Origin: Methylococcales bacterium
GTDB lineage: Bacteria; Pseudomonadota; Gammaproteobacteria; Methylococcales; UBA1147
DNA: 9,876 nucleotides
Direction: 5' to 3'
Assembly (NCBI GenBank): GCA_024958995.1
Contig: JANXGZ010000187.1
Span: 1-9,876, forward strand
The number at the start of each line of letters is the position of its first letter. Within the stretch, counting starts at the first letter, position 1. This document shows positions 1 to 5,993 of the stretch, piece after piece. A program made the translations under genes and the position numbers. Under the pieces are notes generated by a model. The model saw only the letters and a list, made by a program, of their open reading frames with translations. It searched no databases and was not told where the DNA came from.

Positions 1-351
1 GATCCTGTCAAGGTCACCGATTTCCTAGACGTTACAGGATTTTGGGATCCGAGTCTTGCGTTGGTGATGGCCGGGGCTCTGGCGGTCACTCTTGTCTGTT
101 TCAGACTTATCCTGCGCCGCCCATCTCCGCTGGCAGCCGAGAGGTTCGATCTGCCGACTCGCACCGATATCGATGTGAAACTGATTGCCGGAGCAGCCTT
201 GTTCGGAACAGGGTGGGGAATGACCGGGTACTGTCCTGGCCCCGCGGTTGCTAGTCTTGGGTTATGGTCTTTTGATTCCCTGGTCGTTCTGAGCTCGATC
301 CTCGCCGGCGTGGGTCTGCATCAGCTGCTTTTCCAATCCCGGTTAGGATAA
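1..351 (+). CDS. YeeE/YedE family (DUF6691) membrane protein, 3' part
   Basis: The reading frame is open from base 1 and stops at 349-351, so the 5' end lies outside the window; about 116 residues remain. It begins with DPVKVTDFLDV and WDPSLALVMAGA (residues 1-26), typical of DUF6691 proteins. A second glycine-rich membrane segment carries GTGWGMTGYCPGP (residues 69-81), with the conserved Cys at 78. Relatives are integral inner-membrane proteins of the YeeE/YedE superfamily, linked to uptake of thiosulfate or other sulfur compounds, and often work as a pair with a second YeeE-like subunit, which could lie just upstream. The conserved Cys fits sulfur-compound transport, but the substrate is inference. 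Hydrophobic stretches cover about residues 19-38, 60-80 and 86-110. The M48 protease gene starts 9 nt after the stop codon, so the two are probably co-transcribed. Confidence 0.8.
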   Translation, partial: DPVKVTDFLDVTGFWDPSLALVMAGALAVTLVCFRLILRRPSPLAAERFDLPTRTDIDVKLIAGAALFGTGWGMTGYCPGPAVASLGLWSFDSLVVLSSILAGVGLHQLLFQSRLG

Positions 352-360
352 ATTCAGCAA

Positions 361-1716
361 GTGATCCGCTGGTCCCTGGATACTTCTGCAAGAGAGCGAT
401 GGATTACGGCCGGGGCGAGACACGGCTGGACGGGAAGAGCTAGGCTCATTTGTCTTTTGGTGGCCGTAACGGTTTTTGCTCCTGCAGTTCTAGCCACCGA
501 AGCAGAAGAACTGGCGGCTCTGGCCTCGCGCCATTTCGACCAGGACTTCCTGTCAAGATCCGCAGAATACCATCAATATCGTCTGCAACTATTCCTGCTT
601 CAGACCATCCTACTACTGACCTTCCTATTTCTGCTGGTCAGGGGGCCGCTTGGACAATGGGGCAGGAAGGCGGTCGAGATCGTCGGCGGTCGTCCGTGGC
701 TAGCTAGAGCCTTAATCCTTGGGTTGATTTACCTCGTGCTGGCATTACTGCGCCTGCCATTCTCCATCATCCGCTACCATCATGCCTTGTCCTACGGCTT
801 GCGCCACGACACCCTACTGCTTTACCTGACTGACTGGACAAAGAGCTTCCTAATCACGGGCAGCATGGTGCTTGTGGTCGGCCTGCTTTTACTTGGCCTT
901 TTTGCGGTTTTTCCGCGGGCATGGACAGTGATTGCAACGGCGGCCACAGGATTGCTGGCGGTGGTACTGACAGTCGTTGCTCCGCTTCTGATCGATCCCC
1001 TCTACTATCAGTTCCGCCCTCTGGAAAACAAGGTCCTGGAAAATCAGCTGGTCGCAATGGCCACCTGCGCCGGCCTGGTTGCGGACAAAGTACTGGTTGC
1101 GAATGCCAGTCGACGATCGAGTTCTGTGAACGCTTACTTCACCGGAATTGGCGCAACTCGGCGGATCGTACTTTACGATACTCTGGTCGATAAATTCAGT
1201 GATGAAGAAGTCGCCATGGTGTTCGCCCATGAGCTCGGTCACTGGAAAGGAAACCACATTCGGCAGGGCTTGTCCTTCGGTATCATCGGCCTTTTCATCG
1301 GGCTCCTGTTCGCCGACCGGCTATTGCGCGGACTGGTGGATGGACGACTGAACGACATACGCTCCAGAGGAGACCCGGCCCTCGCCATTCCCGGCTACGC
1401 CATCTACGTGGTCCTGATGTTCGTTGCCCTGGTGCCATCCAATATGATCTCACGGCAAGTCGAAGCCGAAGCCGATTGGACCGCACTGGAGCTGACAGGG
1501 GACCCTCAAACCTTTGTCGAGGCACGGGTTCGAATCTCCCAATTGAATCTATCCCACGTCCTTCCAAGCAAGTGGGTCGAATTCCTTTTCTTTGGGCATC
1601 CGTCCCCGGCTCGTCGAATCCGTATGGCGGAAAATTACAGCCCCCTGAGTTCCGGGCTGCCAGAAAGCCATTGTGAGGAGGTCCCGATTTCACCCTTTCC
1701 AAGGATCGCCTCCTAA
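361..1716 (+). CDS. M48 family (Ste24-like) membrane zinc metallopeptidase
   Basis: A predicted 451-residue integral membrane zinc protease. The zinc motif HELGH lies at residues 290-294, and the third ligand is probably E368 in the segment EAEAD (368-372). The Ste24-type signature NAYFTGIG begins at N257. Hydrophobic segments lie near 29-46 (possible signal or anchor), 76-94, 114-136, 162-184, 188-212, 303-320 and 342-360, so catalysis is at the membrane. Eukaryotic Ste24 trims CAAX proteins; bacterial members are thought to act in membrane protein quality control, and the substrate here is unknown. The GTG start is the first possible one because the same frame has a stop at 349-351. AGGA at 345-348 sits 12 nt upstream, a rather long spacing, so translational coupling to the upstream gene is plausible. 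The last 30 or so residues after the catalytic domain are low in conserved features. Confidence 0.88.
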   Translation: MIRWSLDTSARERWITAGARHGWTGRARLICLLVAVTVFAPAVLATEAEELAALASRHFDQDFLSRSAEYHQYRLQLFLLQTILLLTFLFLLVRGPLGQWGRKAVEIVGGRPWLARALILGLIYLVLALLRLPFSIIRYHHALSYGLRHDTLLLYLTDWTKSFLITGSMVLVVGLLLLGLFAVFPRAWTVIATAATGLLAVVLTVVAPLLIDPLYYQFRPLENKVLENQLVAMATCAGLVADKVLVANASRRSSSVNAYFTGIGATRRIVLYDTLVDKFSDEEVAMVFAHELGHWKGNHIRQGLSFGIIGLFIGLLFADRLLRGLVDGRLNDIRSRGDPALAIPGYAIYVVLMFVALVPSNMISRQVEAEADWTALELTGDPQTFVEARVRISQLNLSHVLPSKWVEFLFFGHPSPARRIRMAENYSPLSSGLPESHCEEVPISPFPRIAS

Positions 1717-1766
1717 ATCTGGGTGTCACCGTCCCAACTTTTTCTGCGCTGCCGGCAACCCTTCAC

Positions 1767-1792
1767 GAGCCCGTTGAGGCCTCCGTTTTTTT
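1767..1792 (+). terminator. Probable rho-independent terminator after the M48 gene
   Basis: An imperfect stem, GAGCCC (1767-1772) against GGCCTC (1778-1783) with one C-C mismatch and a GTTGA loop, is followed two bases later by seven T (1786-1792). It lies 50 nt after the M48 stop codon and before the RBS of the next gene, the right place to end the first transcription unit. The stem is short, so the call rests mostly on the T run and position. Confidence 0.45.
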
Positions 1793-1803
1793 GCATGATG
1801 CAA
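1791..1803. other. Inverted repeat upstream of the HAD gene
   Basis: TTGCATGATGCAA is a perfect 6-bp inverted repeat around a single central base. It lies 84 nt upstream of the HAD start codon, next to the T run of the terminator. Its compact symmetry is like an operator half-site pair, but no clear -35/-10 promoter is visible beside it and it may be chance. Confidence 0.2.
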
Positions 1804-1886
1804 TCGCCTTCCCTACCCGCCCAGGGAACCTTTTCTCAACAGCCCAAATCTAAACTAGTAACCCATACTCGGAGGGGCAACCATTC

Positions 1887-2783
1887 ATGGCTCTGAGCAA
1901 CTTTCCCCACGCCAACCCCGAAATCGTGTTGTTTGACTGGCACGCCACACTGGCCAACACCCACGATGGAATGTATCAGGCCCTCAATGACGTAGTGCCG
2001 AAACTAGCCGCAATGAACCTGATCGAGCGTCTGGTTAAAACCAGGGATAGCCGGAGTGTGCAAGATGCAAAGCTGGTCAGATCTGTCCGTGAAAACGGGC
2101 ACCTTGGAACGACACTGGAACAGGCTAGGAAGATTTCCCGTACCGATATCTTTGAAATACTTTTCGGCCGGGACGACGAAGCGAAGCGCATTGCCCACGC
2201 TGCTTTCGATGCGCGTTACGCGAGTTATTGCGCGAAGATCCGGCCGAACGAAGACGGAATCCGACCGATGCTAACCCATCTGAAAACCATGGGTGTCGCT
2301 ATCGGGATTCTATCCAACCGCAAACGGGAATTCATGGAATACGAGGTTGGCTCCATCGACGGTAAGGGATGGCTGGATCTTTTCGATACCATGGTCTGTG
2401 GCGACGATGTCCCCAGACGCAAGCCGGCCCCCGATCCGATTCTGCAGGCTGTTTACAACCTTGGCGAAAAACCAGGAAGCCGTTGCTGGTATATTGGCGA
2501 TAGTAGCGCTGACGTTATCGCCGCCAAACTTGCCGGGGTCACCGCTGTTTTCTACAACGGTGCCAACTGGAGCGCGGGCGGAATCGACCGGATTTTCCCC
2601 GGGACCACGCGCAAGCCCCACCGGCCGGACGTCGTGATCGAATGCTTCGATGACCTGCTCCGCATGGCGAATTTCTTCACCGGTCCGGCAGGTACGGACC
2701 GGTCCGTTCCACCCACATGCAGGCTGGATCTAAGCCCCAAGAGGCACTGCGGGCTGACTCGCCGGCCAGGCCGTCGTTATTAA
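1887..2783 (+). CDS. HAD-superfamily hydrolase with atypical DWHATL motif I
   Basis: A 298-residue predicted cytoplasmic HAD-like phosphohydrolase. Motif I is DWHATL (D17 nucleophile) with H19 where most phosphatases have the second Asp of DxDGT. Motif II Ser is S143 in LSNR, motif III Lys is K179 in RRKPAPDP, and motif IV is GDSSAD with D205 and D209 for Mg2+. A mostly helical cap fits residues 25-120. Phosphonoacetaldehyde hydrolases also lack the second Asp (DWAGT), so the substrate may not be an ordinary phosphate monoester, but I cannot assign one. The ATG has a strong Shine-Dalgarno, GGAGGGG (1871-1877), 9 nt upstream. The domain seems to end near residue 265; the Arg/Pro-rich tail that follows looks unconserved and is encoded across a palindrome cluster. 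The gene stands alone after a terminator and converges on cysS with 37 nt between stop codons. Confidence 0.82.
   Translation: MALSNFPHANPEIVLFDWHATLANTHDGMYQALNDVVPKLAAMNLIERLVKTRDSRSVQDAKLVRSVRENGHLGTTLEQARKISRTDIFEILFGRDDEAKRIAHAAFDARYASYCAKIRPNEDGIRPMLTHLKTMGVAIGILSNRKREFMEYEVGSIDGKGWLDLFDTMVCGDDVPRRKPAPDPILQAVYNLGEKPGSRCWYIGDSSADVIAAKLAGVTAVFYNGANWSAGGIDRIFPGTTRKPHRPDVVIECFDDLLRMANFFTGPAGTDRSVPPTCRLDLSPKRHCGLTRRPGRRY
2679..2706. repeat. Palindrome cluster in the 3' end of the HAD gene
   Basis: ACCGGTCCG (2679-2687) and CGGACCGGT (2695-2703) form a perfect 9-bp stem with a 7-nt loop. ACCGGTCCG recurs as a direct copy at 2698-2706, and CGGACCGGTCCG (2695-2706) is itself a 12-bp palindrome. 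There is no T run, so it is not an intrinsic terminator. It falls where the conserved HAD domain ends and the variable tail begins, as expected for a small inserted repeat unit or an mRNA 3' structure. Confidence 0.5.
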
Positions 2784-2820
2784 GCAAAGATTGCGGCTGG
2801 TTCTTCCCTATTCTGCAGCC

Positions 2821-4227
2821 CTATTTGCCTGCGGTTCTACCCCGGCGCCAGGTCGTAGAACCGGCAACATCTTCGAGAATAACCCCCTGTTCCTTCAACT
2901 CGTCCCTGATCCTGTCGGCTTCCGTCCAGTTCTTATCCTGTCTTGCGTCAAGGCGGCGTTGAACGAGTTTCAGAATGTCGTTATCGGATAGCCCGGTACT
3001 CAATGTCGAGCCGGATTTCAGGTATTGCTCGGGATCTTCCTGCAAAATTCCCAGTAATCCACCCAACGCTTTCAGCAGGCCCGCCATTTGACTCGCCGCG
3101 GCCGGATCTTCAGGCTTGCTGCGGTTGATTTCCCTCGCCAGCTCAAACAGTATCGACATTGCAACCGGGGTATTGAAGTCATCCTCCATCGCAGTGTTGA
3201 AACGGCTTCGATATTCAGCCGCCTGATGTTTCGATTCGGCGGCTAAATCGAAACCGCGCAATGCTGTATAAAGCCGGGTCAGTCCTGACGTCGCGACGTC
3301 CAGTTGGTCGTCGGAATAGTTCAGCGGACTTCGATAATGGCTCGACAGGATAAAAAAGCGGATGACTTCACCGGGGTAACGCTCGAGTACTTCCCTGACC
3401 GTGAAAAAGTTACCTAGCGACTTGGACATCTTTTCTTCGTTGATGCGAACAAAGCCGTTGTGCATCCAGAAATTGACGAAGGAGCTACCGGTTGCTCCTT
3501 CAGACTGCGCGATCTCGTTTTCATGGTGAGGAAACTGGAGGTCCATGCCTCCCCCGTGAATGTCAAAATGATTGCCCAAGCATCGAGTCGACATGGCCGA
3601 GCATTCAATATGCCATCCTGGTCGGCCCTCTCCCCACGGAGATTCCCAAGCGGGTTCACCCGGCTTTGCCGTTTTCCATAGTACGAAATCCAGCGGATCC
3701 TTCTTTGCCCGATCGACATCCACGCGTTCCCCGGCCCTAAGATCAGCTGGATTTTTACCGGATAATCTTCCGTAATTTCTGAACTGCGATACCGAGTAAA
3801 AAATGTCTCCGTTACCTCCCTGGTAGGCGTAACCCTGGTCGATCAGCGACTGGATCATCGAAATGATATCGTCAATTGAACGGGTCGCCCGGGGTTCAAC
3901 GTCGGGCGGTAGAACGTTCAGGGCTGTTTCATCTTCGTGCATTGCGTCGATGTAACGGGCAGTCAGGTCCCCGATGGGTTCACCCGTTTGAGCAGCCCGG
4001 GCGATAATCTTGTCGTCGATGTCGGTAACGTTCCGAACGTAGGTGAGCTGATAACCGACATGGCGAAAATAGCGGGCAACCACGTCAAACACCACCATCA
4101 CCCGGGCATGGCCAATGTGGCAGTAGTCGTAGACCGTCATTCCGCAAACATACATTCCGACCCGGCCAGCAACAAGCGACTTGAATTCCTGCTTTTTGCG
4201 GAGGAGAGTGTTATATATTTTCAGCAT
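2821..4227 (-). CDS. cysS: Cysteinyl-tRNA synthetase
   Basis: A 468-residue class I aminoacyl-tRNA synthetase that charges tRNA-Cys with cysteine in the cytoplasm. The HIGH motif is at 37-40 and KMSKS at 266-270. The zinc site that recognises the cysteine thiol is complete: C28, C209, H234 and E238, at the same positions as in the E. coli enzyme (461 residues). The C-terminal part (about 310-460) is the helical anticodon-binding region. The ATG at 4227 aligns with the family N-terminus (MLKIYNTL). No Shine-Dalgarno is visible upstream; the leader next to the start is AT-rich and contains a small inverted repeat. The gene is divergent from the cyclophilin-lpxH unit, a neighbourhood common in gammaproteobacteria, and convergent with the HAD gene. 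It appears monocistronic and intact. Confidence 0.97.
   Translation of the reverse strand: MLKIYNTLLRKKQEFKSLVAGRVGMYVCGMTVYDYCHIGHARVMVVFDVVARYFRHVGYQLTYVRNVTDIDDKIIARAAQTGEPIGDLTARYIDAMHEDETALNVLPPDVEPRATRSIDDIISMIQSLIDQGYAYQGGNGDIFYSVSQFRNYGRLSGKNPADLRAGERVDVDRAKKDPLDFVLWKTAKPGEPAWESPWGEGRPGWHIECSAMSTRCLGNHFDIHGGGMDLQFPHHENEIAQSEGATGSSFVNFWMHNGFVRINEEKMSKSLGNFFTVREVLERYPGEVIRFFILSSHYRSPLNYSDDQLDVATSGLTRLYTALRGFDLAAESKHQAAEYRSRFNTAMEDDFNTPVAMSILFELAREINRSKPEDPAAASQMAGLLKALGGLLGILQEDPEQYLKSGSTLSTGLSDNDILKLVQRRLDARQDKNWTEADRIRDELKEQGVILEDVAGSTTWRRGRTAGK
2832..2863. repeat. Inverted repeat inside the cysS 3' end
   Basis: CGGTTCTAC (2832-2840) is the exact reverse complement of GTAGAACCG (2855-2863), giving a 9-bp stem around a 14-nt loop. 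It lies within the last 14 codons of cysS and about 50 nt after the HAD stop codon. No T run follows on either strand. It may be a structure that stabilises or ends both convergent mRNAs, or simply coding sequence. Confidence 0.35.
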
Positions 4228-4239
4228 ATAGAAGCTATA
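4227..4239 (-). promoter_or_regulatory. Small inverted repeat at the cysS start
   Basis: Read on the minus strand, TATAG-CTT-CTATA directly abuts and overlaps the cysS ATG by its last base. The 5-bp arms could form a weak hairpin next to the initiation codon. The same bases contain TATAGC, a poor -10 match, and no convincing -35 or Shine-Dalgarno accompanies it. It could reflect a very short leader, but the evidence is slim. Confidence 0.2.
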
Positions 4240-4385
4240 GTTTTAGAGACAACGAAATCCTGATCATCGACCAGTCCCAGCGGGTGCAATACCGGATTCG
4301 GATACATGTTCAAGTAAAAGCCTGCCGACAGCGCGCAGAATAGTAACGGAATGCATGGAAAACAACAAAGGTTAGGCAAAGATTA

Positions 4386-4440
4386 GTGCCTCCTGTAGAG
4401 GCACCTGAATCAACAGAAGCCAGGTGCTTGGCACGTGCCT
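4386..4440. promoter_or_regulatory. Overlapping inverted repeats in the cysS/cyclophilin divergent region
   Basis: Three symmetric elements lie within 55 nt. GTGCCTC (4386-4392) pairs with GAGGCAC (4398-4404) around a 5-nt loop. GCACCTG (4401-4407) pairs with CAGGTGC (4421-4427). GGCACGTGCC (4430-4439) is a perfect palindrome whose right part could also pair with AGGCAC (4399-4404). Because GCAC at 4401-4404 is shared, the first two stems exclude each other. They lie upstream of the -10 box, so they are more likely protein-binding operator sequence than part of the cyclophilin mRNA, unless transcription starts further left. The rest of the 4228-4523 spacer shows no gene. Confidence 0.35.
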
Positions 4441-4466
4441 ACAACAGCCCACCGACTTTGTTTCTT

Positions 4467-4472
4467 TATAAT
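4467..4472 (+). promoter_or_regulatory. Consensus -10 box for the cyclophilin-lpxH unit
   Basis: A perfect TATAAT hexamer lies 51 nt upstream of the cyclophilin ATG, within an AT-rich stretch (4457-4485). No good -35 hexamer is found at 16-18 nt spacing (4444-4449 reads ACAGCC), which suggests an activator-dependent or otherwise non-canonical promoter. A start near 4479-4481 would give a leader of about 45 nt. Confidence 0.5.
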
Positions 4473-4490
4473 CTGTCATAAAAGCCTTAA

Positions 4491-4506
4491 GATAGCGCGC
4501 GCTATC
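4491..4506. promoter_or_regulatory. Perfect 16-bp palindrome in the predicted cyclophilin leader
   Basis: GATAGCGCGCGCTATC is identical to its own reverse complement over all 16 bases. It lies about 18 nt downstream of the TATAAT box and 6 nt before the Shine-Dalgarno AAGGA (4513-4517). As DNA it could be an operator for a dimeric repressor; as RNA it could fold with a GCGC loop just ahead of the ribosome site and affect initiation. Confidence 0.45.
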
Positions 4507-4523
4507 AGCCACAAGGATTCATC

Positions 4524-5111
4524 ATGCGCTTTTTTCTGATCCCTTTATTTTGGCTCATCCTGTTTTCCACTCCAAGCATTGCCGAGAACCTGCACATGTC
4601 CAATCCACAAGTAAAATTGCAAACATCCCTCGGTGACATTGTCATCGAACTAAATCCCATGAAAGCTCCGGTCACCAGCCAGAACTTTCTTGATTATGTC
4701 GAATCCGGTTTCTACGACGGAACGATCTTCCACCGAATCATTCCCGGCTTCATGGCACAGGGCGGCGGCTTTGACACCGGATTCGTTCAAAAGGATACCC
4801 AGCCCCAGATCAAGAACGAGGCAGACAACGGGCTGAAGAACTTGCGCGGATCAGTCGCAATGGCAAGAACTTCCATCCCTGACTCCGCCACTTCCCAGTT
4901 CTTCATCAATTGCGCAGACAACGGGTTTCTTGATCACAGTTCTCCAACGCCTCCTGGCTGGGGTTACGCCGTGTTCGGATCAGTGATCGACGGAATGGAA
5001 GTGGTGAAGCAGATGGAAAACGTAGACACCGGATCGCGTAGTGGGCACCAGGACGTTCCCAAGACCGACATCGTGATCGAAAAGGCGTCCATTCTCGAGA
5101 ACGACAACTAG
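4524..5111 (+). CDS. Cyclophilin-type peptidyl-prolyl cis-trans isomerase with signal peptide
   Basis: A 195-residue cyclophilin that catalyses cis-trans isomerisation of Xaa-Pro bonds during protein folding. Residues 30-190 carry the fold: LGDIVIEL (36-43), FHRIIPGFMAQGGG (69-82) with catalytic R71 and Q79, the SQFFIN segment and the C-terminal HQDVP block. The N-terminus has a short basic start, a hydrophobic core and PSIA before E21, a good signal-peptidase site after A20, so the product should be periplasmic. M25 sits just after the cleavage site and begins a sequence like cytoplasmic PpiB (MSNPQVKLQT), so an internal start is conceivable. AAGGA (4513-4517) lies 6 nt before the chosen ATG and supports the long form. 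lpxH follows after 12 nt. The location resembles ppiB, the signal peptide resembles ppiA, so I give no symbol. Confidence 0.93.
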   Translation: MRFFLIPLFWLILFSTPSIAENLHMSNPQVKLQTSLGDIVIELNPMKAPVTSQNFLDYVESGFYDGTIFHRIIPGFMAQGGGFDTGFVQKDTQPQIKNEADNGLKNLRGSVAMARTSIPDSATSQFFINCADNGFLDHSSPTPPGWGYAVFGSVIDGMEVVKQMENVDTGSRSGHQDVPKTDIVIEKASILENDN

Positions 5112-5123
5112 GACTGCTAATCC

Positions 5124-5852
5124 TTGGCCCGCGAAACGCTGTTCATATCGGATCTGCATCTGCGCCATTCCCGACCGGGAATCATCCGCCAGTTCATGGA
5201 GTTCTTATCCACCCGGGCAGAAGGCGTAGAGGGTTTGTATATCCTTGGAGACCTGTTCGATGCCTGGGTCGGTGATGACGATAACTCGTCGCCGTGGAAA
5301 AAGATCAAGTTCCAGTTGCGGGAACTGACCGGATCAGGAACGCCGATTTTCTTTCAGCATGGCAACCGTGACTTCCTGGTTGGAGAACGGTTTCTGAACG
5401 AGACCGGGCTGACACTGCTGGAAGACTATTCAGTGATCGACCTTTATGGCACCAAGGCACTACTGATGCACGGCGACCTGTTGTGCACAGACGATCTACC
5501 CTACCTCGAATTTAGAAACAAGACCCGCACCGCCGAATGGCGGGACCAGGTCTTGTCCAAACCACTGGTATTCAGGCTGGCCTACGCTCGATGGTACCGG
5601 GTTCGCAGTTTCTTGCACAAGCGGCAGAAATCCGAGGAAATCATGGACGTCAACCAGGAGACGGTTGAAATGGTCATGCGCGAACATCAGGTAGACCTTC
5701 TGATCCACGGACACACCCATCGCCCGGCCGAACATGAGGTTAAGCTCGATAGCAAAACAGCCCGGCGTCTGGTACTCCCACAATGGGAAAACGGTGGCAG
5801 CGTACTCGTGTTCAACGAAAAGCACCATTGGATTGAGAAACTGGCCGGCTGA
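5124..5852 (+). CDS. lpxH: UDP-2,3-diacylglucosamine diphosphatase
   Basis: A 242-residue calcineurin-like metallophosphoesterase (E. coli LpxH has 240). It hydrolyses UDP-2,3-diacylglucosamine to lipid X and UMP, the fourth step of lipid A synthesis, at the inner face of the inner membrane. The dinuclear metal-site motifs are all present: DLH (D10, H12), GDLFDAW (D43, D46), GNRD (N81, R82), HGD (H116) and HGHTH (195-199). The start is TTG at 5124; it is needed because LFISDLHL begins at residue 6 and no ATG or GTG precedes it in frame. AGGA at 5110-5113, overlapping the upstream stop codon, is 10 nt before it. The rare start and the 12-nt gap suggest translation is coupled to and limited relative to the cyclophilin. 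The frame remains open after the stop into the next gene. Confidence 0.96.
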   Translation: MARETLFISDLHLRHSRPGIIRQFMEFLSTRAEGVEGLYILGDLFDAWVGDDDNSSPWKKIKFQLRELTGSGTPIFFQHGNRDFLVGERFLNETGLTLLEDYSVIDLYGTKALLMHGDLLCTDDLPYLEFRNKTRTAEWRDQVLSKPLVFRLAYARWYRVRSFLHKRQKSEEIMDVNQETVEMVMREHQVDLLIHGHTHRPAEHEVKLDSKTARRLVLPQWENGGSVLVFNEKHHWIEKLAG

Positions 5853-5993
5853 CTTTCGTGTCTCGCCGCTTCTTCATCATCGGTTGCCTCCGGCCCGTCC
5901 TTGCCGGATAAGGAAGAGGACTTCAACTGGGTACTTGTCCCGGTGGTCGATTCAAAAGATAATCCAGTTTCGTTCGTTCCAGGGTTTATGCCA

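Noticed and set aside
1..4. The window begins with GATC, as a partial-digest clone end would.
   Set aside because: The first base falls inside a continuous coding frame and four bases carry no weight.
889..1257. A 122-residue minus-strand frame within the M48 gene.
   Set aside because: It is antisense to the catalytic region, whose codons are fully explained by the protease.
2717..2962. Plus-strand frames of 66-81 residues over the HAD/cysS junction.
   Set aside because: They are antisense to conserved cysS codons or overlap the HAD tail, with no ribosome site or homology that I recognise.
4429..4444. TGGCAC at 4429-4434 as half of a sigma-54 promoter.
   Set aside because: The required TTGC element is absent at the proper spacing (TACA is found).
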